This document shows, in pieces, positions 41,433 to 51,469 of a stretch of DNA of 64,000 nt; the first letter of the stretch is position 1; each line of letters begins with the position of its first letter. A program made the position numbers and the translations under genes. The notes below the pieces were generated by a model, which saw only the letters and a list, made by a program, of their open reading frames with translations, was not told where the DNA came from and did no database searches. The DNA lies in NCBI RefSeq assembly GCF_900660605.1, contig NZ_LR215024.1, forward strand, positions 682,001-746,000. The letters run 5' to 3'. Source of the DNA: Mycoplasmopsis glycophila. Lineage in GTDB: Bacteria > Bacillota_I > Bacilli_A > Mycoplasmatales > Metamycoplasmataceae.

Positions 41433-43070
41433 TTATTGGATATCAACTAAAATACCTTTATTCACAAAAGGAACACCGTTAAATAAATTCTCTGCTAAAT
41501 TAGGGTAATCAATAAATGGATTACGTCTTTTAGTCATAGTAAATTCAGATGTTAAGTTATTTCTATCAATATCTCATTTAGAAACAGGATCAATTGCATT
41601 TCATGCTAAATATGTATCTAAAAAGTGATTTTTAAGATATGGTGCTTGGCTTTGGAAAACTTCTGCTCCATTTAGCTTGTACTTCTCCTCATTAGCATAT
41701 GTGAAAGCAAAGTATAAGTATGCTCTTGCAATATCCCCTTTAAATGCATCAACTGGTTCAAAAACTCTAAAACTTACATCAGAGTTATTTCCTTGTTTTG
41801 AACCGTTTTTGGTTGTTAATGTAACTTTTGTTACATTATCGTGTGGGTCATTATCTCTTCAACCATTAACTTTAATGTCAGTAGGTCAAACATGAAATGG
41901 GTCATTTCTCATTTTATCCACTTTATTAAATCAAGCTTGCGGAATTAAATGCTCTCTGTTGGTTCCTAAACCTTCAGTTTTTCCTGCATTACCGCCTACA
42001 TAAGTAGCATATGTATAAGGGTCTTGACCGTTTGGATTTTCACTATAAATATCTAAAAGTGTGCCATCATTTTCGAAATATAAATCTTTAAATGCATTAG
42101 TGTCTGTATAAAAAGTTTTTAAAGCAGTATAGTCACCTTGTTCATGTTTTGATGATTGCAATTGAACTAAAGCACTCATTAATTCAGCTCCGCTTTTACC
42201 TTCTAGCGAGCTGTAGTAATCTGATGGCTGATAAACTAAATTTCCTGCAATAGTAGGATTATAAACATCTACAGATGCGTTTGGATTATTATTTGAATTT
42301 GAAGAACTATTTTCATTATTATTAGAAGAAGAATCTAAGCTATTGCTAGGAACTGTAAATGTTGATGTATAAGGTCCGAATTTTTCTGTTTGTGAAACTG
42401 CTTTTCCGTCTGAACCAATTTCAACTAAATAATATTTAATTGTAACAAGACCTGTAGATGGATCGTATGTAGCTTTAAGGTTTGTATTAGGATAACCAGA
42501 TTTTGTTGTGTGATATTTTGAATCTGTAACAGCTGGAGATACATTAGTAAATAAATCACTTACACTTTCAAAAACAACCCCATCTTTAAGGTCTGTTGTT
42601 CCTTGCACTCTAGCTCCAAAAACTTTTCCTTGTGGATAATATCAGAATTGTAAACCATATCTTTCATCCGGATTATTTAAGTGTTCAATCATTTTTGCTC
42701 AATCTGTACTTTCTGAAACTCTAAAAAGATTGTATGCTCCATGTTCTCTAACAAAAGCAGCAACTGCAGCATTTGAAATTTGGCTTGCTAAAGTTTCATT
42801 GCTAGGAGTGCTTGGTGTGTTTTCATTTGAACCTGTATTTGTTCCACCTTGGTTGTTTGAAGAACTGCTTCCACCTTGTGTTGAACCAGAATTTGAAGAA
42901 CCTTGATTATTTGTTGAAGTGCTTCCGCCTTGTGTTGAACTTGAATTTGAATCACCTTTATCAGGAGTTTTTGTTGTTTTTGGTTCACAACCTGCTGAAA
43001 TTGATAATAAAGGTGTTAAACCAGTCATTACTGCACCTAATAAAAAGAAAAACTTATTTTTTTTGCTCAT
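41433..43070 (-). CDS. Surface lipoprotein nuclease, endonuclease I (EndA/NucM) family
   Basis: A 545-aa lipoprotein. The signal peptide ends in the lipobox SISAGC (Cys28), followed by a low-complexity Ser/Gln/Asn/Gly linker with repeats of STQGGS and NNQGG (about residues 40-85), a middle domain and a second Ser/Asn linker (about 255-275). The C-terminal domain has NREHLIPQAWF and NGWRDNDPHD, the endonuclease I pattern (catalytic His and metal site). It probably degrades extracellular nucleic acid, as known for mycoplasma membrane nucleases. GGAG precedes the ATG. Confidence 0.85.
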
Positions 43071-43111
43071 TTTAATTCTCCGTTTAATAAAGTATTTTTT
43101 GTTTAAATCTA

Positions 43112-43134
43112 AAATAGTTATTTTATAACTATTT
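43112..43134. promoter_or_regulatory. Palindrome over the nuclease lipoprotein promoter
   Basis: AAATAGTTAT and ATAACTATTT are perfect 10-bp arms around TTT. On the minus strand it contains TATAAA-like sequence and lies 42 bp ahead of the nuclease ATG; possible operator. Confidence 0.45.
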
Positions 43135-43243
43135 GTTTATATTCTAATTCTTTTAAAAAAATCTTGAAAAGCTTTATGCAGATTTGAGCTATTTTTATGG
43201 TAAAGATATGGAAAAATAACAATGAAAATATTTTTTAATTATT

Positions 43244-43300
43244 ATATTACTAAATAGTAATATTTAGATTATAATATTACTACACAATAATATTTAGAAA
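43244..43300 (+). promoter_or_regulatory. Tandem operator-like repeats at the ABC/lipoprotein operon promoter
   Basis: Two related 27-bp units (43244-43270 and 43274-43300) share ATATTACTA and AATATTTAGA; the first is a perfect ATATTACTA-AA-TAGTAATAT palindrome. The -10 box TATAAT (43270-43275) lies between them. Confidence 0.5.
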
Positions 43301-43307
43301 GGGAAAA

Positions 43308-45110
43308 ATGTATAAACAAATTTTAAATTATCTTAACTTTTTAAAAGTAGTAGTTTTTTCTAAAAAAATTACATGAATACTTTTAATTCTATTTATAGCT
43401 TTAAACATAATAGTGGACATTGTTTTAGCTGTATTACAAATTAACATGAATAAAAATATGGTTATTTTTATCATGGCATTTGTGCAAATTTTATTTACCA
43501 TCTTCTATAGTTCTTTAATTTACGTTAATATTTTTAAAGAATTAGAAGAAGAGGGATTAGAAATATTAACATTAAGTAAACCACTGAGTCGGAAAAACAT
43601 TTATATTGCAAAAACTATTTTTTGTGTGTTATTTAGTCTTGTTTTTGGACTCGTTTTAATGCTAAATAACTTATTTTTAGCAATTGCAATTGGATATTAC
43701 AATATCATCATTTTCTATCTTTTAATTAGTTTTTTCAGTTTTGCTATTGTATTTAACTTTTTTGGTTCGATTGCATCACTTATGGCCTACCGTTTAAATA
43801 CTAAAATAGCAATGACATTGCCATTTATTGTAACTGCACCTCTTATGATTGGAGGAGTTATCTTGAATAATTATTCAACAAGTACAGCCAATAATTTTGG
43901 ATACTACTTGAATTTAAAATATCAAGATAATTTATCTGGTCGCATTTCAAACACTGAACAATTTTATTTAAATGAAAAACAAGATAACTTCTTTATTGTG
44001 CCTAATGGTTACAAAAATGAAAATTTAAGCGAGAAACAAAAACAATTTTTAGAAGCAGCTTATAATGCATCTAACAATAATGAGGTTGCAATTTATTCTT
44101 GACTTGCAATTCCGTATCAATTTTTAGATATTTTCAATATTGAAAATCAAAATATTTTTGATCAGAACTTAAACAAAAATAATCTTGAAAATGTTTTATA
44201 TTACAACAAACTTGATTCATATATTTATAAATATAAATTAAATCAAACAGCTAACCTCAAGCTTTATAACTTTACAAACGAGAGTGAAAACGAAGCATTC
44301 TTTTTAATTCCTGGTGCTCTTAAAAATGAAACATCAAGAGACAATATTTACAATACTAATTTAATTTATGCAAGAGAAAACGCAAACAACTTCAATATAG
44401 AATTTCCAGAAGATAAATTTGTTTTTGCTGCAAGCGACAATTTAGTTGGGCAAATCAAATGAATTTACATTAAAGAAGTTTTAGAAGATAGTGAATTTAA
44501 AAAATATGCAAAAGAATTTTTTGACAAGATTGAAAAAAGTTTAAATCAAAGCACAGAAGCAAATCTTGATATCAAAAATTTAATTATTCAAAAAATTAGT
44601 GAAGAGTTAGAAAATAACGATTCATTTTTAAATAGATATACAAGCTATATGACAAATGTCTTTAATCCTAACTCAATTGAAAACAAAATAATTAAAACAG
44701 ACACAGAAAAGAAAATTTATTTAGCAACAGCTCTAATTTACTACCTATACTTTGCTCAAAACAATTCAATTTTAATGGAAAGTATTTTATTAAATGACAA
44801 CCAACAAAATGGTTACGCTCCACAACAATTTAGCTTCCAGATCAATAATCATCAATATTTAATTGGTGGATACTCATCATATATTCCGGTACAAGAAGTC
44901 AAAAATATTGATGGTGAAGATAAAATTATTATTCGTTATAACCTTCACCAAAGCGATAATTATCTTTTCCAAAAAACTAAAGAAGTTTACGAACTACAAA
45001 GAACAAATCAAATCGTATCAAAACTTGGTTACTCAATCATTTGAACATTGCTTGTTGCTGGTTTACTTGTTTTAAATGCTTATAAACACACAAAAAAGGA
45101 CTATAAATAA
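43308..45110 (+). CDS. ABC transporter permease (ABC-2 type)
   Basis: A 600-aa membrane protein. Transmembrane helices lie at about residues 20-43, 50-75, 100-125, 130-155 and 160-185, and one more at the C-terminus (SIIWTLLVAGLLVL). A large hydrophilic part of about 380 residues between the last two probably faces outside. The motif ELEEEGLEILTLSKPLSRKNIYIAK is typical of ABC-2 permeases (coupling helix). First gene of the operon that continues with the ATPase and four lipoproteins; the stop overlaps the next start as TAATG. Substrate unknown. Confidence 0.85.
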
Positions 45111-45820
45111 TGAACACAATTTTAAAAATTCAAAATTTAAGTAAAATTTACACTTCAAATAAAAAAGTTAAAACAGGTATTTTCGATTTGAATTTTGAAA
45201 TTCAAAAAGGTGAATTTCATGCTTTTATAGGTGAAAACGGAGCTGGTAAAACAACAACAATTAAAAGCATTGTAGGAGCATATCAAAATTTTGAAGGTTC
45301 AATTTTAATTAACAATATTTCAAACAAACTACCAGAAAGTAAGAAGTTTTTAGGTTATGTGCCTGAAAACGCTAATTTTCCAAAAGATATTACAGTTTAT
45401 AACTATTTATACTCTCTTGCACTACTTAATAATTTAACTAAAAAAGAAATTGATGCTAAAATTGATTATTTTCTAAAATCTTTTGAAATTGAAGATCTAA
45501 AAAACTTAAAGCCATTTAATTTCTCATCAGGTCAAAAGAAAAAAATCTTATTGATTCAAGCTTTAATGTTCGAACCAGAAATAATTGTACTTGATGAGCC
45601 AGCTGCTAATTTAGACCCGACTGCTAGATATAATTTATTCAAATTGTTAAAAGAGCTTAACGAAAAAGGGACAACAATTTTTATTTCTTCACATGTACTC
45701 AGTGAAATTGATAAGTATGTAGACTCATTAACTTTAATTCACAAAGGCAAGATTGTCTACACAGGTAAAAAACAAGAAAGTCTTGAAAACATTTTTTATG
45801 AAAAAGTTATTAAAAATTAG
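45110..45820 (+). CDS. ABC transporter ATP-binding protein
   Basis: A 236-aa ATPase. Walker A GENGAGKTTT, Q-loop GYVPENANFP, signature FSSGQKKKI (a variant of LSGGQ), Walker B IIVLDEPAANLDP and the H-loop ISSHVLSE. It is the partner of the upstream permease and overlaps the next lipoprotein gene by 23 bases. Confidence 0.95.
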   Translation: MNTILKIQNLSKIYTSNKKVKTGIFDLNFEIQKGEFHAFIGENGAGKTTTIKSIVGAYQNFEGSILINNISNKLPESKKFLGYVPENANFPKDITVYNYLYSLALLNNLTKKEIDAKIDYFLKSFEIEDLKNLKPFNFSSGQKKKILLIQALMFEPEIIVLDEPAANLDPTARYNLFKLLKELNEKGTTIFISSHVLSEIDKYVDSLTLIHKGKIVYTGKKQESLENIFYEKVIKN

Positions 45821-46784
45821 TTTGGTTCCCTTTTTAGCTTTTACTTCCTTTTCGCTTGTAGCTTGTCAAAACGCTAGCTCTAAAGAGATTAAAATTCAGC
45901 ATCAAAAAACTTTTCAAGAAAAAATCGATCCTCATCTAAAAGAACTTGTAAGTAAGTTTTTCCAAAATAATCAAGCTGAAATTAATTCATTTTATACTCT
46001 TGAATCACAAACAAATAAATTACTTTTTCCAGAAGTTTTAAACTCACTTATTTTTGCTCCTTTATGAGATGTTGATGTTTATGATAATTCTGGTTATTCA
46101 AAATCAAAACAAACTTTTCAATCAATTAAAAATATTCGCGAAATATTACATCAAAAATGATTTTGAGCTTTAAATAACATTGATAAATTAGTTTTTGTAT
46201 ATAACCCTTACGGAGCAGATTATAATTACTATCCATTTGAAAACAACGAAGCTCAAAAAGAGACAATTAAAACCAAAATTGCTAATGGAGAGGTGCTAAA
46301 AGAGATCAAAAACCCTCAAATATTAGATAGCTTTGAATTTGAGCTTACTAATGATAAATTTGATATTTACACAAATAAAAAGCTTAAATTTCTCAAATTT
46401 GACGCTAATTTATTTATTCCGCTTTTAGAATTCGAAAGCGAACAAAAATTAAATTATTTCCTTTTTCCGGAGTTACTTGAACTTAAAAACAATGAGCAAG
46501 AAAGTGAAACATTTACGGAGTTTGTCTCAATTTTTAACAAACAAAGAGAAAAAAGAGACGCAGAAAACATTCAGTATTATAAAGAACTAAATGCAAGCGA
46601 AAACGAAAATGAAAGCTCATTTGATAGTGATGAATATCTTAAAAATAACAATGATAAAGTTATTTTTGATGTCTATACTAAAAAGAATTATGCTGAACTA
46701 TTTAAACGAACAATTGAAGAATTAAAGCAAAATCAAAATATCGAGATTACAAAATATACATGAGGTTACTTAAATGAAAAATAA
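45798..46784 (+). CDS. Lipoprotein of the ABC-linked set (1)
   Basis: A 328-aa protein with a signal peptide and lipobox SLVAC (Cys22). I read the start at the ATG inside the end of the ATPase gene. Near residue 118 it has an aromatic motif, QKWFWALNNIDKLVFVY, related to the motif in the next two lipoproteins; this fits the mycoplasma family of aromatic-motif membrane proteins. The C-terminal half is acidic. Probably surface-exposed and working with the ABC transporter; role unknown. Confidence 0.8.
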
Positions 46785-47805
46785 ATGAAAGAAAATCTTG
46801 TTTACAACTTTGAGCATTAGTACCATTTCTTTTTCGTTTTCATGTGCAAAATATGAATCTCCTAAAAAGTACGAAACTTTTATTGACCATAATTTAGATG
46901 TAATCGAAAATAAACCAACAAATGAAGAAAATAAAACTAAAGAAATTTTAAATTTACTTTTAAATCAAGTTTATAAAAATAATAAAGTCGCAAAAGAAAG
47001 ATTCTTAAAAAGTCAAAACAGCACGCAAGTAGAAACATCATTTCAAAATCTATACAAAAAATATCAAACAATGTTTTTAGAAAAAGCATCCTTAAAAGAA
47101 GAAATTAAACAAATCAAAGAAAAATTAAAAGAATATGAATTCTTACCCTTCCAATATGAAAATGAAATAATCGCCTCAAAAAACAGAATTCAAGAAATTA
47201 ATCAAAAGTTAAAAGAATTTCAAAATAGCTTGATTAATTATGCTACTAGTTTTGAAACACTCATGAGTGAGAACTGATATTTCTTCTTAACTCATTTAGA
47301 ACTTTTTAAATTTGAATTTGTAAGGTATGTTGGTGAATATCTAGCTAGTTCAGTTGAAAATATCAAAGAAACCAATCCACAAAAATATGCGGAAGATAAA
47401 GAAGTTTTAACTGATGCTTATTTAGAAAAATTCGCTACTTTACCTGCTTCTAAAACATTTTCTCCATCTGATGAATTTTTAAGTTCAATTGTTCTCGGAA
47501 CCGAAACAAATGAACTCAATAACACTAATATTTATTACCTCAATAAAGATAAAATGATATTTAGAATCGAAATTCAAGGGACAAATAATAAAGAACCATT
47601 TCTGAAAATTGATAATTGAATTTGATATTTTGAAAATTTAAAAACTCCTGAAATTTCAGCTAATTTAATCTCATCAATTTATCACTTTGCTTTTATTCAC
47701 CAATATAAAGAAGCATACAAACAATTTAAGGAAGATATGGTTGAAAAACAACGCTATGGTGAACCTGTTTTTGTGATACCAGTAATCAAAACAAAGGAGA
47801 ATTAA
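46774..47805 (+). CDS. Lipoprotein of the ABC-linked set (2)
   Basis: A 343-aa lipoprotein. The start ATG at 46774 overlaps the previous gene by 11 bases; a TGA at codon 5 is tryptophan. The lipobox is FSFSC (Cys24). A long coiled coil (about residues 100-155) precedes the aromatic motif NWYFFLTHLELFKFEF at residue 168. The stop overlaps the next start as TAATG. Unknown role; paralogue of its neighbours by layout. Confidence 0.8.
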
Positions 47806-48767
47806 TGAAAATAAGAAAAATATTATCATTTGGTTTAATTCCTAGTTTACTTTCACTTGGTGCTGTTATATCTTGTCAAAATACCGAAAAAGTGCTTACA
47901 GCTAAAAGTCAAATTACTGCTAACTCTCAAAAAGATGAGTTTAATCTTTTTGTACAAACTAATTTAGTCCAAACTATTTTAAATAATATTTACAAGGACG
48001 AAGAAGCAAAAACAGATTATATTAATTCACAAATTAATCTTTTAGATAGTAACTATCTAAATATTGCAAAAGGTGCTTTAAGATATGCTAATCCAATTAC
48101 CCGTTCATTAAATTCCCAACGTTCATTTAGTGGAAACTTTTGATTCAAAAAAACAGTCGCAGACACATTCGAAAAATCTGATGAAGTAATTGAAGAACTT
48201 TTTAATAAAAACTGACTCTTTTTACTTTTTCATTACCAAGATTTAGTCTTTATGCAAGATCAAAATGCTGAAGGAAATGATGTAGAAAGTATCAAGAAAA
48301 TCAAAGAATCATCAGAAAACATATTGCTTTATGGTAGTTTTTATAAACCAAAAAGTAATCACTTTCTTGACTTTGTAGTGCAAGAGTATGATAATAATGA
48401 CTATTCGAATATTAAGAAAATTTTTATCTTAACTGAAGATGGCTTTATTTTAAATATCAACCTTGAAATTTATCAGCCACAACCTAAATATGATGAAAAT
48501 TACAACGAGATTCCAGGTGAAACTGTGACACAAGAACCTAGCGTAGAAGTCTTTATGTATATTTTTACTTATCCAAAGCTCCTTTTTAGTAAAAATAAAA
48601 CAAATGATTTTGATCTAAAAAAATATATAATGGATACACAAAGTTTTGTTGGTTTCGACGAATACGGAAACGACACAAAACAAGTATTGTTTATCGACAA
48701 ATACGGAGGGACAGAATTACGTTATACCGTAATTGATATATCTAACCAAAATGAAGAAACAAATTAA
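47805..48767 (+). CDS. Lipoprotein of the ABC-linked set (3)
   Basis: A 320-aa lipoprotein with lipobox AVISC (Cys24) and the aromatic motif NWLFLLFHYQDLVFM at about residue 137. A beta-rich domain (FILTEDGFILNINLEI and TELRYTVIDI) makes up the C-terminal half. Coupled to the genes on both sides by overlapping codons. Confidence 0.8.
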
Positions 48768-49533
48768 TTTATGAAAAGCATTCGCTTTTAGTTCATCCTT
48801 AATTGCTCCACTAGCTATTTCAAGCTCGTGTAATGCAGTTGCAAACAACAATTCACAAAACATTTTTGTAAAAACGCTTTTAGACAAAAAACAGGAAGCT
48901 TGATACATTCCCCAAACTAATTTAACTTTTAGTGAATTAGAAAAAGAGCTTGGTAAGAAAAACGCTATTCATAGCGCTGATTACGAAAGATTATTAAAAA
49001 ATGCTACCCAAATCATTCTTGATAATTTAAATAAAATTAACTTACAACCCAAAGAATTCTACATTTTCCCTGAAAATAATGCATATTCATTTAGCGACAC
49101 ATTTAAGGAACAATTAGGATTAAGCAGCAATAATTCAAACAATAATTCTAGCAATCATGCTCACAAACATTACAAAGTTGACACACAAAGCTTTAAATTG
49201 TTACAACTAAATATCACAAATGATCGTGTATATGACAGTAACGAAATAAATGGCGCTAAAGTTTGATTTGTTGCTCGCGGAAATGTTGTTTTTAAATTCT
49301 TGATTGTAAATAATCAAATTTATTTTAGTAATCAGATTTTAATGTTACGTTTTGCAAAAAACACTAAATTAAACTCTAATTTACAGCAAGAATTTGGATA
49401 TCAAGATGAACTAGATTTAATTAACAAATTCTTCAACCCTACTGAAATTAATCAAGAACTTGTCAACGAATATGAAAAATTCGCTTTAAACGAAGTTTTA
49501 GGGCCTGTTGCTCTAATTAGACTTCAAAATTAA
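48751..49533 (+). CDS. Lipoprotein of the ABC-linked set (4)
   Basis: A 260-aa lipoprotein. The ATG at 48751 overlaps the previous gene by 17 bases; the signal peptide has a TGA tryptophan at codon 8 and a lipobox ending SSSC (Cys26). A short Asn/Ser/His linker (about 125-140) is followed by a beta-rich region (KVWFVARGNVVFKFLIV). The aromatic motif is less clear than in the other three. Last gene of the operon. Confidence 0.78.
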
Positions 49534-49537
49534 GATC

Positions 49538-49572
49538 AAAAAAGTACAAACTTTTTGCTTGTACTTTTTTTT
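49538..49572 (+). terminator. Terminator of the ABC/lipoprotein operon
   Basis: AAAAAGTACAA/TTGTACTTTTT stem with a 9-base loop and T run; also close to the converging end of hsdS. Confidence 0.8.
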
Positions 49573-49585
49573 GTTTAACTTTTTT

Positions 49586-51469
49586 TTAATCTTTAGCTAG
49601 CTTTTCTAAATAATCAAAAATCTTGTCTCTATAATATTCGTATTGTTGCTGTCTTTTAGTCTCTTCTGCCGGAAGACCGATACTTAAGTCTTGACAAAGA
49701 CTCTCAAAGCTGTCAAGAATTTCGACTATTTTGTTTTGTGTTTTTAGTGGCGGAAGAGAAATTTTAATTTTAGAAACAACATTACTCATTAATTTAGCGT
49801 TGGAAGTTTCCCTTTTAACATATTTGTTCATATTTATAGTTAAAAGGTAATATAAATATTTGATAGAGGCAAAGTCAACACAAACATCTATTAAACCGCA
49901 AATATTAGTGATACTAAATTTGCCTTTTCTGTGAAAAACAGTTCCTGCTTTAGCACCGTCTGTTGTTCAAGTTATAAATTCACCGTCAAAATCATAAGTG
50001 CTTATTTTACCTAGCTCTCCGTTATTTTCTGTTTGAGAAGAATAAACAGGAAATAAACCTAAATTTCTTTGAATTTCTTCTTTACTAATAACTCTTCCTC
50101 TTTTGATATTAGCAATAAAATCTAAAGGAACATCAATAATGATTTTTTCAAAGATAAATTGGAGCACCTTAACTATTCCGTGGTCTCTCTCTCTCTCTCT
50201 CTCTCTCTCTTTGGCAGAGTTAGTTTCTAATTTACCTGTTTCTAGATATTTAAAGATAGCATCACGGTAGTATTCATATTGTTGTTGTCTTTTTGTTTCT
50301 TCTGCTGGAAGACCGATATTTAAGTCTTTACAGATGGCTTCAAAGTTATCAAGAACTTTAACTATTTTGTTTTGAACTGAAAGAGCAGGTAATGTAAATA
50401 ATTTTTCTGCAAATACAGATATTCAATGTCTTTTGTGTTCTTTTGATGATTCTTCTGTATTGTGGATGAAATTTAATCAATAATAAAAGTATTTAATATT
50501 AATATTACTGTTTTTAGGTGTCAATATCTTTATAGCGGAAGATTTAATCTTAAAATCAAAATCTACTAATTTTAAATCTGTTGTAAAATCGTCGAAAATT
50601 ATTACAGGATTTTCTTTGCTTGAATGAAAAATATTTTGTTTTTCATCTGTATATCCTAAAATGAATTTTTGATTAGCAGTTAAAACGGGAGTTTTAAATT
50701 CAGGACTGTATTTATCACTTTTTACAATAAATTTTGTTGGTTGAATATAATCAATGTAATCCTTTACTTTTGCTATATTTGATTTTATTCCACTGATGCT
50801 TGCATCATTGGACAAATTGTTGTTTGACAACAATTTGTCTCTATAAAATTTATATTGCTCGTCCCTCGCCTTCAGCTCCGCCTTCAGCTCCGCCTTCAGC
50901 TCCGCTGAATACTCGGTAAATTTGTCAAGAATTTCAACTATTTTGTTTTGAATTTCAAGAGGTGGAATAGGGATTTCTAGATTTAAAATACCAGGCATAT
51001 ATGGGTGTTGAATGCCGCTTCCTCTATAGAAACTAAAAAGAAAATCTTTTATTGAGTGAAAAAAATAATAAATAAATTTTGTATTTAAAACATTAGTGTC
51101 AAATGATTGGCAAATTCTATTATCACTTGTTATGAATTTCCCTTTGAAATATTGAATATGCATAGTTGAAGAACCACCAGGAATTGCCACTATCTCTTGA
51201 TCATAAATTTGGTTTTTATATTTTTCAGAAGAAGTAAAAAAGTTAGATGGAAATGTTGTAAGAATTTTTATATCGCCGTTTTCATCTTTTAAATTTTCGA
51301 TATCTTTAGCAAATAAATATTCATATTTAACATTATTTTTTATTTGTTTCTCTTTAGATAAACCTGCGAATGTTTTGTCTCAAATAGTCACTTCATACAA
51401 TTTCTTTTTAATAACTTTAGAATTGTTAGAAGCTAGCTCTTTTTCCATTAAATCTTCAAATAACTTCAT
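49586..51469 (-). CDS. hsdS: Type I restriction-modification specificity subunit, phase-variable fused form
   Basis: A 627-aa frame; normal HsdS has about 400-430 aa. Layout: target-recognition domain 1 (1-165), conserved helix 1 (PPLEIQNKIVEILDKF) with (AELK)3, domain 2 (about 220-370), conserved helix 2 (SVQNKIVKVLDNFEA, then GLPAEETKRQQQYEYYRD), the (AG)13 tract read as (ER)n, domain 3 (about 430-545) and conserved helix 3 (KTQNKIVEILDSF, GLPAEETKRQQQYEYYRD). Gain or loss of one AG unit ends the protein a few codons after the tract, leaving a normal two-domain subunit of about 430 aa. Start ATG overlaps the hsdM stop (TAATG). HsdS sets the recognition sequence for HsdM and HsdR. Confidence 0.9.
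49631..50374 (-). repeat. ~110-bp direct duplication of the hsdS conserved region
   Basis: 49631-49739 and 50265-50374 are similar DNA copies coding the conserved helix and GLPAEETKRQQQYEYYRD. Recombination between them would delete domain 3 and the AG tract. Confidence 0.7.
50185..50210 (-). repeat. (AG)13 tract in hsdS
   Basis: Thirteen AG units on the coding strand, in frame with both halves at present. Twelve or fourteen units would bring a stop (TAA or TAG) within about five codons. Confidence 0.95.
50868..50903 (-). repeat. 12-bp tandem repeat x3, (AELK)3 in the hsdS spacer
   Basis: Three perfect copies of GCCTTCAGCTCC (plus strand), coding AELK with GCG, GAG, CTG and AAG codons that are rare in this AT-rich genome. 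The position between the conserved helix and domain 2 is the same as the TAEL repeat in EcoR124I, whose copy number alters the spacer of the recognition site. Confidence 0.9.

Noticed and set aside
42812-43128. Plus-strand frames opposite the nuclease lipoprotein linker
   Set aside because: They mirror the Ser/Asn/Gln low-complexity region on the coding strand.
50180-50240. hsdS broken by a frameshift in the AG tract (pseudogene)
   Set aside because: The frame is the same on both sides of the tract (all codons between 51469 and 49586 are open), so the gene is intact in its long form.
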